A DNA stretch of 64,000 nucleotides, taken from assembly GCF_000004195.4 (NCBI RefSeq), contig NC_030679.2, forward strand, positions 16,176,712 through 16,240,711, given 5' to 3'. The notes under the pieces were generated by a model. It was not told the DNA's origin. It saw nothing but the letters and a program-made list of their open reading frames with translations, and ran no database searches. The DNA comes from Xenopus tropicalis (Eukaryota; Chordata; Amphibia; Anura; Pipidae). This document shows positions 31,585 through 42,480 of the stretch, one piece after another (position 1 is the first letter of the stretch; each line of letters starts with the position of its first letter). The translations under genes were made by a program, and so were the position numbers.

Positions 31585-31785
31585 ATATATATATATATAT
31601 ATAATTACACAGGGAGGAGCACACCTTATACAGGTCAAAATGCCCTTGGTGCAGGTAAAAAAAATATATAATAGAAAGAGTGCTGCACACACAGGGACTT
31701 GATACAAAAGAAAAAGTGTTTTTATTGAAAAAATTACAACGTTTTGAGTACAACCAGTGCTCTTCCTCAGGGACAAACACTCATG
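31585..31785 (-). mobile_element. Penelope-like tail with ribozyme-like motif
   Basis: The minus strand of 31737-31772 reads CCTGAGGAAGAGCAC, a loop, GTACTCAAAACGTTGT. This is the same arrangement as the other tails with a weaker core (CTGAGGA, AAAAC). (TA)n at 31583-31602 marks the other edge. Confidence 0.45.
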
Positions 31786-31914
31786 AATACTCTCTGGGCT
31801 ACTCACTCAGCCCTGCTGTCTCTCCCCTCCTGGGATACCAGCTCACCAGCTTCTGGCACACTTAGGCTTCTCACCAAGCCTCAACGTTCCAGCACTCAAA
31901 CACGTGGTCATGGT

Positions 31915-32160
31915 TCCCTCTGCTCCTTGCAGTGGCAGGCAGCATCCACAGCCCCTCTGGGAGTTCCTTACACAGTCAGGCAACCTTCTGTGCCCTGCTC
32001 TGAGAGACCTTTCTCTGTGTGACTCCTGGCACTTCTCTGAGTGACTCCTCAATTGGTTACCGCTCCCTCTGCTCCTTGCACTGGCAGGTGGCACCCCCAG
32101 CCCCTCTGGAAGTTCCTAACACAGGCAGACAGCCTTCCTGCCCTGTGCCCTGCTCTGAGA
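31915..32160. repeat. Tandem duplication, 149-bp period
   Basis: TGCTCCTTGCA followed by TGGCAGG and CAGCCCCTCTGG occur at 31921 and 32070, with CCCTGCTCTGAGAG near the end of each unit. The two units differ by small changes and an insertion. Confidence 0.7.
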
Positions 32161-32186
32161 GTAAACCCCCCTGAGTCCTTAATCTT

Positions 32187-32465
32187 AGGCTAATGGCAGA
32201 CGAGGCGCAGGGTGGATATTTTTGGCAAGCGGAAAAGCGCTTGCTGAAAATTCCACCCTATGCCTCCTACATGTAGCCGATATACGCATAAAAAATGCAA
32301 AATTCTTGCGTTTTTATGCGAATTTTGGCTACATGTGCCTACACCCGAGCATATCTCATTCATTCTGGTGCAGGCACATGTAGGAGGTGTAGGGCGGTAT
32401 TTTCAGCAAGCGCTTTTCTGCTTGCCGAAAATATCCGCCCTACGCCTTGTTTGGCATTAGCCTTA
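32187..32465. mobile_element. MITE with nested inverted repeats
   Basis: Left TTAGGCTAATGGCAGACGAG and right GCATTAGCCTTAA are inverted ends. Inside are GGCAAGCGGAAAAGCGCTTGC-type and ACATGTAGCCGATATACGCA-type hairpins. CCTTAATC occurs on both sides but overlaps the inverted repeat, so the target duplication is uncertain. Confidence 0.65.
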
Positions 32466-32789
32466 ATCACCAATCACCTCTCACACCTCTGTGTAATCCC
32501 ACAGCTCTTTTAGGCCAGACGAGAGGTGTATGTGCTGCTCACCTGCAGCCTAATCAGGCAGCTGCTTACAGCTGGCCAAATCAACACACTAACTGGAGTA
32601 TGGAATGGAGGACCTATCCTATTAACCCTCCATTTACTCCAGGGCTCACCTATCCAACTTTTACTAATCCAGTTGCCATGATTAACTGCTGCACAACTGG
32701 TGCTACATGTTTCCCACTTTTAACAATGGAGGAAAATACACCAAACAGTGTTCTTACGGCTTGTATCTCTCACAATATATATATACACA
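32466..32789. other. Unassigned spacer
   Basis: Only short ORFs without recognised motifs; a (TA/CA) tract lies at 32775-32795. Confidence 0.3.
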
Positions 32790-33483
32790 CACACAATATT
32801 CATTATTTTAAATAGTGGACTTGATTTCTGCTAAAGGAGTGGTGATCTGAAGACAGGTTTGCCATAACTATGATTTAAGTACCTAAATTGCAAGATACAG
32901 AACAGGAAATGTTCCTGTGAATATGACAAAGAAGTACCAGTTGCCCTCTTTCACCCAGAAAGTCCAAGTTATCAGTAGCCCTAGAGGAGACCTGCTTTGG
33001 GTGCAGTGTAGAAATGGTTGCCTGGTACAGTTGTTGACCAGGAAGACATGTTCATTCCTCCCAACAATGGCGCAACTGGTGCCCAACCCCACCCACCATT
33101 GGATCAATTTTTCCAGTGGAAAGCAGTAGCCTTTTCAAATGATTAAAGAAACACACACAAACCCATTATCTGACAAATACGATTTTCATAGTGGTGGACT
33201 TTAATTCTATCTGTAATGCTTTCTAAGTAGGATATGGGACAGGTTTTATTTGCACTGTGATAACTAATGTATATTCAGTGTTAAGGTTTTAGAGTTTGTA
33301 AGTGCAGTAGTCGCCATCAGTGTGTGTTGATTTGAATAAAATAGCAGCAGCAGCAGCCATAATCAATAAACTGTTTCAGCCCACAGAGAGAATAGAGAGT
33401 CTGCTACTTGGAATTAAGCTGGCCTTACACAGGATCTGCACAAAGCTAAGTAGATTATGATCTAATGTAATGTATATCCATGG

Positions 33484-33530
33484 CATATATATATAGATGT
33501 ATATATATATATATATATATATATACATTC
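33484..33530. repeat. TA-rich microsatellite
   Basis: This (TA)n-dominated tract of about 45 bp sits next to the second duplication copy. A further TA-rich tract lies at 34010-34072. Confidence 0.9.
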
Positions 33531-33580
33531 AATATTCGTTATTTAAAATAGGAGGAGTGGTGATCTGAAGACAGGTTTGC

Positions 33581-33634
33581 GCTGCGTACATAAGTAGCGC
33601 TTTATAAATAAAGTTATATATACATACATACATA
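33581..33634 (+). mobile_element. 54-bp LINE 3' tail
   Basis: GCTGCGTACATAAGTAGCGC and TTTATAAATAAAG, ending in (ATAC)n, are the 3' end of the LINE family at 1656-4135. It is absent from the first copy of the duplication, which gives the empty site. Confidence 0.8.
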
Positions 33635-34606
33635 CATAACTCTGATTAAAGTACCTAAACTGCAAGATACAGAACAGGAAATGTTTCTGTGAATATGACA
33701 AAGAAGTACCAGTTGCCCTCTTTCACCTAGAAAGTTCAAGTTATCAGTAGCCCTAGCGGCTTTGGGTGCAGTGTAGAAGTGGTTGCCTGGTACAGTTATT
33801 GACCAGGAAGACATGTTCATTCTCCCCAACAATGGCGCAACTGGGGCCAAACCCTACCCACCATTGAATCAATTTTTCCAGTGGAAAAGGGTAGCTCTCA
33901 AATGATTAAGGAAACACACTTTCACACTTACAAATAAGATTTCTTCACGTGTATAGCCGCCTTTAGATCGTTTTGGCATCTGAGAGAGTTAAGGATAACT
34001 GGAGATATGTATGTATGTATATATATTTATATATATATACTGTATATATATATATACATATACATATATAGACTGTATATACTCGAGTATAAGCTGATCC
34101 GAATATAAGCCGAGGTACCTAATTTTACCTAAGAAAACTGGAAAAACGTATTGACTCAAGTATAAGCCTAGTGTGGGAAATGCAGCAGCTACTGCTAAGT
34201 TTCAATAATGAAATCATTAATAAAGGACACTCAGTGTGACCCCCTGTGATCTCTTCATAAATATATCATGTTGGCAGCTGAATATTAGGGAAAGGTGATT
34301 AGGGAAAGGTGGATGGAGCCTAAAATAATTTTACTCACTCCCATCTGGAAGGCTGTGCCCGATGCCTAAAACTTCTGATAAGCAGCTACTGTGAGCAAAG
34401 CACTGAATCTGCCACCAATCAGAGAAGTGTTCTCAGCTGCTGCTTGTCAGAAGTTCTAGGTAAAGATCCTTTAGAGTAACAGGCTTCTGGATGGGGGTGA
34501 GAAAAGTTTGCCTCATAGTTTTCATTGTTTTACCTATTATTTTTTTTACTGTCAGGCAAGTTTGGGGAGGCTAAAGAATCTGAAAAGTGGAATGTACACT
34601 CTAGAC

Positions 34607-34913
34607 CAGGGGTCCCCAACCTTTCTTACTTGTGAGCCACAGTCAAATGTAAAAAGACTTGGAGGGCAACACAAGCATCATAAAAGTTCATGGAGGAGCC
34701 AAATAAGAGCTAAGATTGGCTATTAGGCAGCCTCTATGCACACTATCAGCTTACATGGGGCTTTATTTGGTAGTAAATCTTGTTTTTATTCAACCAAAAA
34801 TTGAATTTAAAAAAAAATTCAAAAATTACTACCTGGTTTGGGGGCACTGAGATCAACATCCAAGGGGTTGGGGAGCAACATGTTGCCCCCGAGCCACTGG
34901 TTGGGGATCACTG
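34607..34913. mobile_element. hAT MITE, relative of the fabp6 intron 1 copy
   Basis: The ends CAGGGGTCCCCAACC and GGTTGGGGATCACTG are flanked by a perfect 8-bp repeat CTCTAGAC (34599-34606 and 34914-34921). Length is 307 bp. Confidence 0.9.
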
Positions 34914-35161
34914 CTCTAGACTAATGGAATGAAACCACTGAGGGCACTACCTTCTTCCTGGCTATTTATTCTCAGCCCACCTGGGCATCTCATCCAGCCA
35001 GGTCCTCTAAAAGTGGTGAACTGATTACCTCAGCAAACCTGTGTTGTGCCTATTTACCAATGGAAAAGTAAATGTGGATGAGCTTTGAACCAAGGGCAAA
35101 GTAAGTGTGGATGAGTTTCCCATAAGATTTTTTTTAACTTACCCAATAGCTGACCAATGAC

Positions 35162-35300
35162 ACACTGCGCACGCCGCACCCCCCCCCCCCCCACTGCGTG
35201 TACACGGGGGCGTTCACGTGAGTGTGCGCGTACGCACACATGTGTTCGTGTGCGCGCAAACGCGAATGGGCGAGTACACGCGGGTCAGGGGGGGGATGCG
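35162..35300. repeat. CpG-rich alternating purine-pyrimidine tract
   Basis: A C-run (about 35177-35192) is followed by GTGTGCGCGTACGCACACAT-like alternating sequence to 35260. It lies inside the TIR element and could adopt Z-form structure. Confidence 0.6.
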
Positions 35301-35732
35301 GCGTGTGCACTGAATGCTAGCACAGCATATATTCACGCGAGTATAAGCCGAGACTGAGTTTTTAAGCACATTTTTCGTAATAATACTCGGCTTATACTCG
35401 AGTATATACGGTATATTTATATAATCTAATGTACCATCCCAGATGTATAACTGGTCGGTGCTACTGAGTTTGCCCCAAAGCTCCCTATCTCTATTATTTT
35501 TGAAAGCCCACTGGCTCTGTCCACAAGCTTGTGTTTTAGAGATGGTGTTTGTGCATCCTGGCATAGGGACTGTGCTGAAATCAAAAACACCTAGCTATCA
35601 AACTGTTTATGTAAATCATAAAGCACTGCAGCGGTATTTGGTTCTATTAACTTTCACTATAATATAGACCAGGGGTTCTCCATCTTCCTTGTGGTGTCTC
35701 TCCTACTTCTCTTATTGATCCTTTTGTTTCAT

Positions 35733-35965
35733 CAGGCACCAAAAAATAAAAGTGTTTTAAAGTAATTAAAAAATAATGTACTGTTGCCATGCACTGGTAA
35801 AACTGGCGTATTTGTTTCAGGAACCCTACTATATATAAATAAGCTGCTGTGTATACACGGGGTAGCCATTCAAGCTGGAAAAAAAGAGGAAAGGCACAAG
35901 TTACATAGCAGATAAGACACCATTGTATTCTTCAGAATCTGTTACCTGCTATGTAACATGTGCCC
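35733..35965. mobile_element. T2-type MITE fragment
   Basis: TACTGTTGCCATGCACTGGT, AGCCATTCAAGCTGGAAAAA and TTACATAGCAGATAA match the complete element at 58383-58808 in the same order. The TTAA ends are missing. Confidence 0.75.
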
Positions 35966-36954
35966 TTTCTCCTATTAAATTACAAAATCCAATCAATACC
36001 GTAAGTACCATAAGTAAGATTGTTGCCCTGGGATATATTTATGTAAATATGTATATTGCATCTTATATACACATGTACATGAATATTCCTGGTAATGAGG
36101 GTTCTTTAATGAAAGAGAGAGTTCAATCAAAAATATACATTTATTAACAAAAGCTATTGACACATGTATCTACAGAAATAACATACAAAATACAAAACAG
36201 CACTAAATCTAAATACAATATACTGTATAACTGGTATTTAGAAAGATAATTATAAATGTGGATAGATTACATAGAATCCCACTGCCTCCCTTATACTCAT
36301 CCTTCCATTGAGTTAGGCATCTGTGTCCTCACTCCAGGAACACACTAACTAAAACTTGACCCATGCTATTAACTTTGACCGTAGGTTCATGTGTCAAATT
36401 CTGATGCGGTCAATGACCATTAAGTTAATTTTACGGAGTTGGCCATGGATTCCTGAGGCAGGTTGGGCAATGGAATTTGGGAAATTTGGGAATGTACAGT
36501 TTAGGACAAAAGGGATTGAATTTCCAACTACCCTTGGTCAAAGGGGAGGAGAGTTAGCAACTGTGTGCTAAATAGGATGTGTTTGAAGCTTGCATCTGTT
36601 GTAACCTGATTTCTGTTTCTAATGTGTAAATTACAGAACATCCTTAAATACACAAGTCTCCCTGAGGTAACAAAAATCCTAAGAAAGTCTAGGACTTGAG
36701 GGAAGAGGGGATACTGAGTTTTAAGAGGGGCCCTAAAGTAAGGCAGATAGCCTATTCAGGTGTAAGATTCCAGTTGGACCTGGGCCTCCTGCCCTTCTGG
36801 GAAGGAATCTTTTTGACAAAGGTCTAGAACCTTGGCGATAAGAGATATATTGGAATTTTTTCATAGGAAGCAACATGATTTGATTCAATGCATGGGTTAA
36901 AGCACTGATTACAAATTGCCTAGAGTGTAGAAATAAAAGTTTATATTAATGTAG
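35966..36954. other. Unassigned region
   Basis: No coding motif was recognised. It may include the 3' non-coding part of the minus-strand Ngaro-like element, but no terminal repeat was found. Confidence 0.3.
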
Positions 36955-37079
36955 AAGGTGCTATAGGCACCCACGGGGTGTGTCCCTACTGCGCAGAATA
37001 AAATACACTGAGATGTATATGCTGGCACCGATGCCACCCAATGGAAAAAGGGGAGGGGTGACACCTGTCCTTTTCCCAT

Positions 37080-37470
37080 GGCCCATCCAATTACACCGTA
37101 ACCTCCACCATTCCTCTAAAAATGCCCTCATGTTTCCAATGAACAAATCCAACCCTTCCTTGGACAAATGAACCATGTCATTTCTGTAGTGCTGGGTTTG
37201 CCTACACTTTATATTTTCGTGTATTATTATCCCCCATACCAGAGGAACACATAAATTTCTGCATGACACTATTAACTTTCTTTCTGGCTTTCACGATACC
37301 CTGGGGGTAGATGGCACCTCGCCAACTTCTTCTTTGTATGATATCTGACCAGGCTATGCCCCCTACTTAACTGTTCCCTAACATCTCTGTTAGGTCTGCC
37401 CTCATGGTCTCAATGATTGTGGGGGTCTGTTTTGACATAAGGTCGTTTCCACCTGCATGTATGATAACCA
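37080..37470 (-). pseudogene. SGNH-hydrolase domain of the Ngaro-like element
   Basis: HAGGNDL is the Gly-x-Asn-Asp block and DMVHLSKEG is the Asp/His catalytic block of SGNH hydrolases; between them lies a WSDIIQRR segment usual in this transposon family. A TAA stop lies after EMLGNS (about 37365), and the N-terminal Ser block was not found. The role of the domain in Ngaro is unknown. Confidence 0.65.
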
Positions 37471-38221
37471 AGTGTATGAATTTAAATTGGCTGAGTGACT
37501 ATTTCATACCTTTCTTACCCTGCCAAAAGATCTCCATGTGTTCCATGTTGTTCATGTGTATTAAGAATAGCTGGATGTGCAGACATGAACTCCTGTACTA
37601 CCCTGAAGGGGCATGATGACTCCTCAGTTTCTTCTATGCTAACCCGTTTAACCTTACCTAACTGGTCTGTTTTATATCTGCAAATATAAATTAATTTTTT
37701 TCTTCTTGCATTAGCACATGCTTGTACATTAAGCCCCTTCCTATTGCCTTTTTGGATGGGGCCCCAGCTCACTTATACGAAAGGCTTTTATCTACCTTAG
37801 GGCCCTCAACTCTTGCCCATCCCTTTATTATTTTCCTAATCACCGGACTAGGTGTTAAATCCGCTTTACCTTCCACTATTGAAAAATATAAGATTGCAGC
37901 TAATATGGTGTTAGCCACTGCCATCAGAAATACCAGAAAATCCTTAATGCCATAATTGTTCTTACCGCCATTGCAGAATAGCTGCTATCTTTTCCATGCC
38001 CATTTGTAGCTGGAAAGAGTTTTTTCTGATACAGACCTTTCATACAGATCTTCTAGCAGGGCTTCACCAACTGGCACAAATTATCAGGGGATGCATGAGC
38101 AGTTTTTAATGCATTTAGGTGCAAGCTTAAAGAAAAGATCCCACTTTTCCATAGACAAAGCATCTGCCAAGGTGTTCTCTACACCTGGAACATGTTGAGC
38201 TTTAAATGAGATGTTAAACTT

Positions 38222-38291
38222 TTTTTTTTTTAAAGATTTTATTTTGCATATTTTATATTTACAAACAATTTGAACAAGAGAAAAAACAGAG
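38222..38291 (-). mobile_element. 70-bp L1 3' tail with target duplication
   Basis: TGAGATGTTAAACTT occurs at 38207-38221 and 38292-38306. Between them the minus strand ends in a poly(A) (poly-T on plus at 38222). This is a very 5'-truncated L1-type insertion within the RNase H coding part of the Ngaro-like element. Confidence 0.85.
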
Positions 38292-38404
38292 TGAGATGTT
38301 AAACTTCATGCATGTTAGCACTAGATGTGTTAGTAGTCTGATTACTGGGGTTAAACCTGGCAGGTTATTAACAGCATGGACCACTCCATATTGCCTTATT
38401 CTTT

Positions 38405-39572
38405 CTTTTTTTTTTTTATTAACACTTTTTAGTCATTTTACATTTTGATTTCAGGAACAGCATTGATTACAATAATAAAGAATGAGAGAATAAAAAAGAG
38501 AAGATGAGGAGCATTGGCACAATAGGCAAAGGAGGTAAGTTATATCATATCATATATATAAGTATATATGCTTTTACTATTAATATTACTATTAATATTG
38601 ATTGCTCATATCGTTGGATGCCTTCCAGCTCAGATTGTATATCCGATAACTTGGGGAGAGTACATTTTTTCCAGTTTTTTGCTAGAAGGCTTCTACTTGG
38701 TTGTAGTAGCTGCAAAATTGTGCATTTCTGGTGTTTGTTCACCTGTTGTGTGAGGGATAAAGCCGGTTGGAGTGAAATATGTATACCTGTAAGAGACTTT
38801 ATGAGATGGTTGACATTCGTCTAGTTCTGGGCTATTGAGCAGGAGTAGTCTACCTTTGTCAGCTTGGCATGTCCAGCATAGATTTGACACATTTGGGTAG
38901 ACTGCGTGAATCCTTTCGGGGGTCATATACCACCTATGCATTATTTTGATGGTTGTTTTAGTGCACATGGAGGTTTCATGGTGTATTTTTGAGTTAGTAG
39001 GTTGTAAATAATGGCAATGCTTTTTCATTTTGCTTGGGGTTAAAGGTTTGATTGAATGTAATGTTGTATCCACAGAAATGTATATAATTGGGTATTGGAT
39101 AAGCCATATTTAGTTTGCAAGTTGGTGAAAGTTTTTAAGCCATCTGAATTGTAAAGGTCGCCAAGTTTTTGCATACCCATTTGTAGCCATTCGCTCCATT
39201 AGGGATGCTAATTGGTGCTAGTGCAGTTGGAGGTTTTATGAGTATTTGGTTTTTTTGAGTATTTGGGTTTTTTCTTACTAGCAAACATTATTTCTTGTTG
39301 AAATCTTGGTATTTTTGTACTCCAGAAAAAGGACATTAGCAGCTTCTGTGCTTGTTGGAAGAAGGATTTATGCAATGAAATAGGTAGTACTCAGAATTTA
39401 TATAAAAAGTTTAGGTAGGATTAGCATCTTTTTTGCATGTATCCACCCAAGCCAGAAGACATACTGTAGGTGATTTCCCAAGATTGTAAAGTTGTTTGTA
39501 TATCCTTTAGTATAGATGCATAATTTTGTTGGAAATTGGTTCATTGGATTTGCTGTTATCTTAAGCACTATC
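38405..39572 (-). mobile_element. L1-4, 3' fragment
   Basis: A poly-T tract (38406-38418) marks the 3' end. The minus strand encodes the ORF2 C-terminus: KIMHRWYMTPERIHAVYPNV, then LCWTCQADKG, the zinc-knuckle-like end of L1 ORF2. The frame is short and broken upstream. The 5' side joins CR1-D near 39572. Confidence 0.75.
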
Positions 39573-40829
39573 TAGAGCACTGGGCTGACTTTTCTTTGGG
39601 GTACAATCTATACAGCCGTGATGGATTGCACCTCAATGGAAGGGAGTCCGCTGTGCTAGGGGAGAGAATGGTTAAGAGGCTGGAGGAGTGTTTAAACTAG
39701 ACAAGGTGGGGGGGTGAGCTAGAGTTTTACGGGAAAGGTAGTGTAGACGGGGCAGTGGGATTAGCAAAGGGTCGTGGGGGAGGAGTGAGGGGGGCATATA
39801 GTTTATCAGATAAGGAGCTTCCGTTGTTACAGGGGAAACAGACTAATATTCACCTTAGCTCTAACTCTCCGTTAGCTAATGTAAATATCGGAGGGAGATA
39901 CAGTAATCTCCGCAGCATGCTGGCTAATGCACGAAGCTTGCCGGGTAAATTATAGGAGCTGCAGGCTATTGCATGTATTAAAAATTATGATTTAATTGGT
40001 ATCACTGAGATCTGGTGGGATGAAAAATGCGACTGGGCTGTAAATTTAAATGGTTACATGCTTTTTAGGAGGGACAGAGTGATTAAAAAGGGTGGAGGGG
40101 TTTGTTTTTATGTAAAGTCAGATTTAAAGCCATGCAGTAAAGACATTACTAATGAAAATGTTGAATCTCTTTGGGTAGAAATATTAGCAGGACTAAAGCT
40201 TACAAAGAAAATGATAATTAGTGTATGTTATAAACCGCCCATATAAGTGAGAGGGATGAGCCCAGCTACTATTGCAAATGGAGGAGGCTTCACAACAAGG
40301 TCAAGTTGTTATTATGGGGGACTTTAATTATCCGGACATTGACTGGAGTAATGGGGTGGCTAAGTCAGAAAAAGCTAGTAGGTTTGTAAATATGATAAAT
40401 GACAACTTTTTATTTCAGGCGGTTCAAGAATGACTCCATTTTGGATCTGGTAATATCAAATAATACTGAACTAATCTCTAACATTTGTGTGGGTGAGCAT
40501 TTAGGGACCAGTGATAACAACATGGTCTCCTTTGAGATAATGCTGCAGAGACAGCTCTATAAGGGAGTAACTAAAACGCTCAATTTTAGACGTGCAGACT
40601 TTGCCAGTTTAAGGGCATCTCTGCAATGTGTCAATTGGGAAAGGCTTTTCATAGGGTTAGACACAGAAGGAAAATGGAACATCTTTAAAACATTGCTTTG
40701 CAAGTATACGGATCAGTATATTCCCCTTGTAAGCAAGGAGAGGCATCGAAAAGCAACACCTTTATGGTTGAATAAAAGTGTTAGTGTTGAGGTTGGTTCC
40801 AAAGAATCCAAGGAGAATCCAAAATTATT

Positions 40830-40868
<39 letters not shown>

Positions 40869-40905
40869 ATTATATATATATTTAATTGAATAGTAAAAAA
40901 ATGAA
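39573..40905 (+). mobile_element. CR1-D: ORF1 end and ORF2 endonuclease
   Basis: It starts inside ORF1 (LEHWADFSLGYNLYS, DGLHLNG, MVKRLEECLN, stop about 39699). ORF2 follows with LRSMLANARSLPG, a TAG at about 39953, LIGITEIWWDEKC, KGGGVCFYVKSDLKP, IMGDFNYPDIDW and DNNMVSFEIML, up to the linker. EIWW replaces the usual ETWW and DNN replaces the DHN catalytic block, so the nuclease is inactive. (TA)n lies at 40836-40881. An L1 begins at 40906. Confidence 0.88.
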
Positions 40906-41047
40906 GCAAGGGGGCGCATGCGCGGCGCCATCAGGGACAGACGCACCTGATGTGAGCTCCGCACCCAGGTCCGGAAACCTGAGCCAAAAATAGCAATAAG
41001 TGATCCAGCTGAAAGCAACTCGGCCTCCGTAACCCAGCTGCTACACA

Positions 41048-42055
41048 ATGGCACCCCCGGGTCCGAAAAAAAAAGCGACGACCCAAAGTGCACATAAGTT
41101 TTTTCAGCAACGGAGCCCAGACACTCCGCCATCTTTGCCTACTACGCAGGATGATGAGGCATACTTGCAGGCTGAGCAAACAACCACACCACCAGACACT
41201 CCAGAACTGCTGCAATCGATACAGAAACTATTCCAAACGGAGTTAGCAGCTGCAGTAGTAGAGTTTACAAAACAGATACAGGAGCTAGGTACGCGAACTA
41301 ATGCCTTAGAGCTCCGCACTGAAGAAATAGTAACGGCAATGTAAGCGGACCATAAACCCCTGGAAACGTACAAAGAAAAAATGTACTTAATGGAGGAAAA
41401 GCTTGAAGACCTTGAAAATAGGTCACAAAGGGCAAACCTCCACCTGAAAGTAGTACCTGAGACAGAAACAGACCTGGAAAAATTTGCGTCCAGTCTCTTC
41501 TCAAAAATACTCCCAAGCATGCCCCCGGAGCAACTACAAATGGTCCGGATACACAGGGCACTTGCAAAACCCCGCAACAAAGAATCCCCAAGGGATATTG
41601 TACTTAAATTCCAATACGAAGCTACCAGGGACGCGGTCCTACAGGCAGCACATTCACTTACAAGAAAGGATGCCAACCAACTACCCGCAGATATATTTGC
41701 TGACCTCGCTCCTACCACACTCCAAAAAAAGAGACAGATGAAAGAGGCAACCCAAATCCTCCAAAAAGCAAAGATCAAATATAGATGGGGCTTCCCCTAC
41801 GCACTCCACTGCATTATCAACAACAGGTACTATACCTTTAAATCAGCAGACACAGCTCTCCTTGTACTAGGCAAGGAAGGCCTCACCGCACTATCGCCAA
41901 CGATGTCATCTACCAACAGCCCGAGACCACATAACGAATGGCATGTAACCAGGTCCCCACGCTCTCCTAGCATCTCGGATCGACACACTCCTTCACCCAA
42001 ACCCCAGAGACCAAAACCCGGCAAGCCACAGGAGGACTCAGACGCCAACGGATAA
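41048..42055 (+). pseudogene. L1-2 ORF1, single premature stop
   Basis: A disordered Pro/Lys N-terminus is followed by a coiled coil (LFQTELAAAVVEFTKQIQEL), then KLEDLENRSQRANLHLKVVP at the RRM entry, MVRIHRALAKPR and RDIVLKFQYEATRDAV, the C-terminal domain with KIKYRWGFPY, and a Ser/Pro tail. Only one TAA (41342-41344) interrupts an otherwise continuous frame of about 335 codons. This is a young-looking copy that cannot make full-length ORF1p. Confidence 0.85.
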
Positions 42056-42480
42056 GTATCCGATTGTCTACTACTAACAATGCTGGATCTAATATTGGAC
42101 ACCCTTACGGTAACCACGGGCCTGGAACAAATGCTGCCCACACTACCTAACCCGAGGCGACAACCCAATATTAGTCCCCACCCGGTCAGGACACATATCC
42201 CCTTAGTTGGACTCTACAACAAGATGGTAAAGTTGCAGATCTCTCACTGCCAGTTAATTATCCTTATTGCTATGTTTAATTTAGTTAAAGTTCAAATGTT
42301 TACAAAGCGCTCTAGGTTACAAATAATTATATGGTACATTATTGTGAAATGTTTGCATGTATCTCCCTATCCGCACTTCCATTTATGGAAATGCAGATAC
42401 GGACCAGCCAGCCTAAAAGGCCGAGTGACAATGGGTCCATCCGGTTACAGCCGATTACCAAGTGAATCAAAAAAAGAATA

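Larger units (their letters stand above)
32790..33910. repeat. Local duplication of about 350 bp (32790-33145 and 33525-33910)
   Basis: Both copies contain GGAGTGGTGATCTGAAGACA, GAACAGGAAATGTT, TGACAAAGAAGTACCAGTTG and CAATTTTTCCAGTGGAAA in the same order. The second copy alone contains a LINE tail (33581-33634). About 380 bp of different sequence separates them. Confidence 0.85.
34076..35412. mobile_element. TIR DNA element with TATACTCGAGTATAAGC ends
   Basis: Left TATATACTCGAGTATAAGC and right GCTTATACTCGAGTATATAC are inverted copies. Internal GAGTATAAGCC words repeat near both ends (34150-34170 and 35338-35350). A hAT MITE is nested in it. No transposase was recognised and the superfamily is not certain. 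Confidence 0.65.
36955..38404 (-). mobile_element. Ngaro-like (DIRS-order) retrotransposon remnant
   Basis: On the minus strand there are three domains in order. First is an RNase H end (LPGLTPVIRLLTHLVLTCM, KAQHVPGVENTLADALS, KWDLFFKLAP; 38080-38400). Second is a tyrosine recombinase (PSPVIRKIIKGWARVEGP, then YKTDQLGKV and SSCPFRVVQEFM; 37560-37930). Third is an SGNH hydrolase (HAGGNDL, WSDIIQRRSWRGA, YRNDMVHLSKEGLDLF; 37080-37470). RNase H, recombinase and SGNH in this order is known from Ngaro elements. Stops and a central recombinase deletion show decay. Confidence 0.75.

Noticed and set aside
41104..41778. 224-codon minus-strand ORF
   Set aside because: It is the antisense shadow of L1-2 ORF1, which shows coiled-coil and RRM features on the plus strand.
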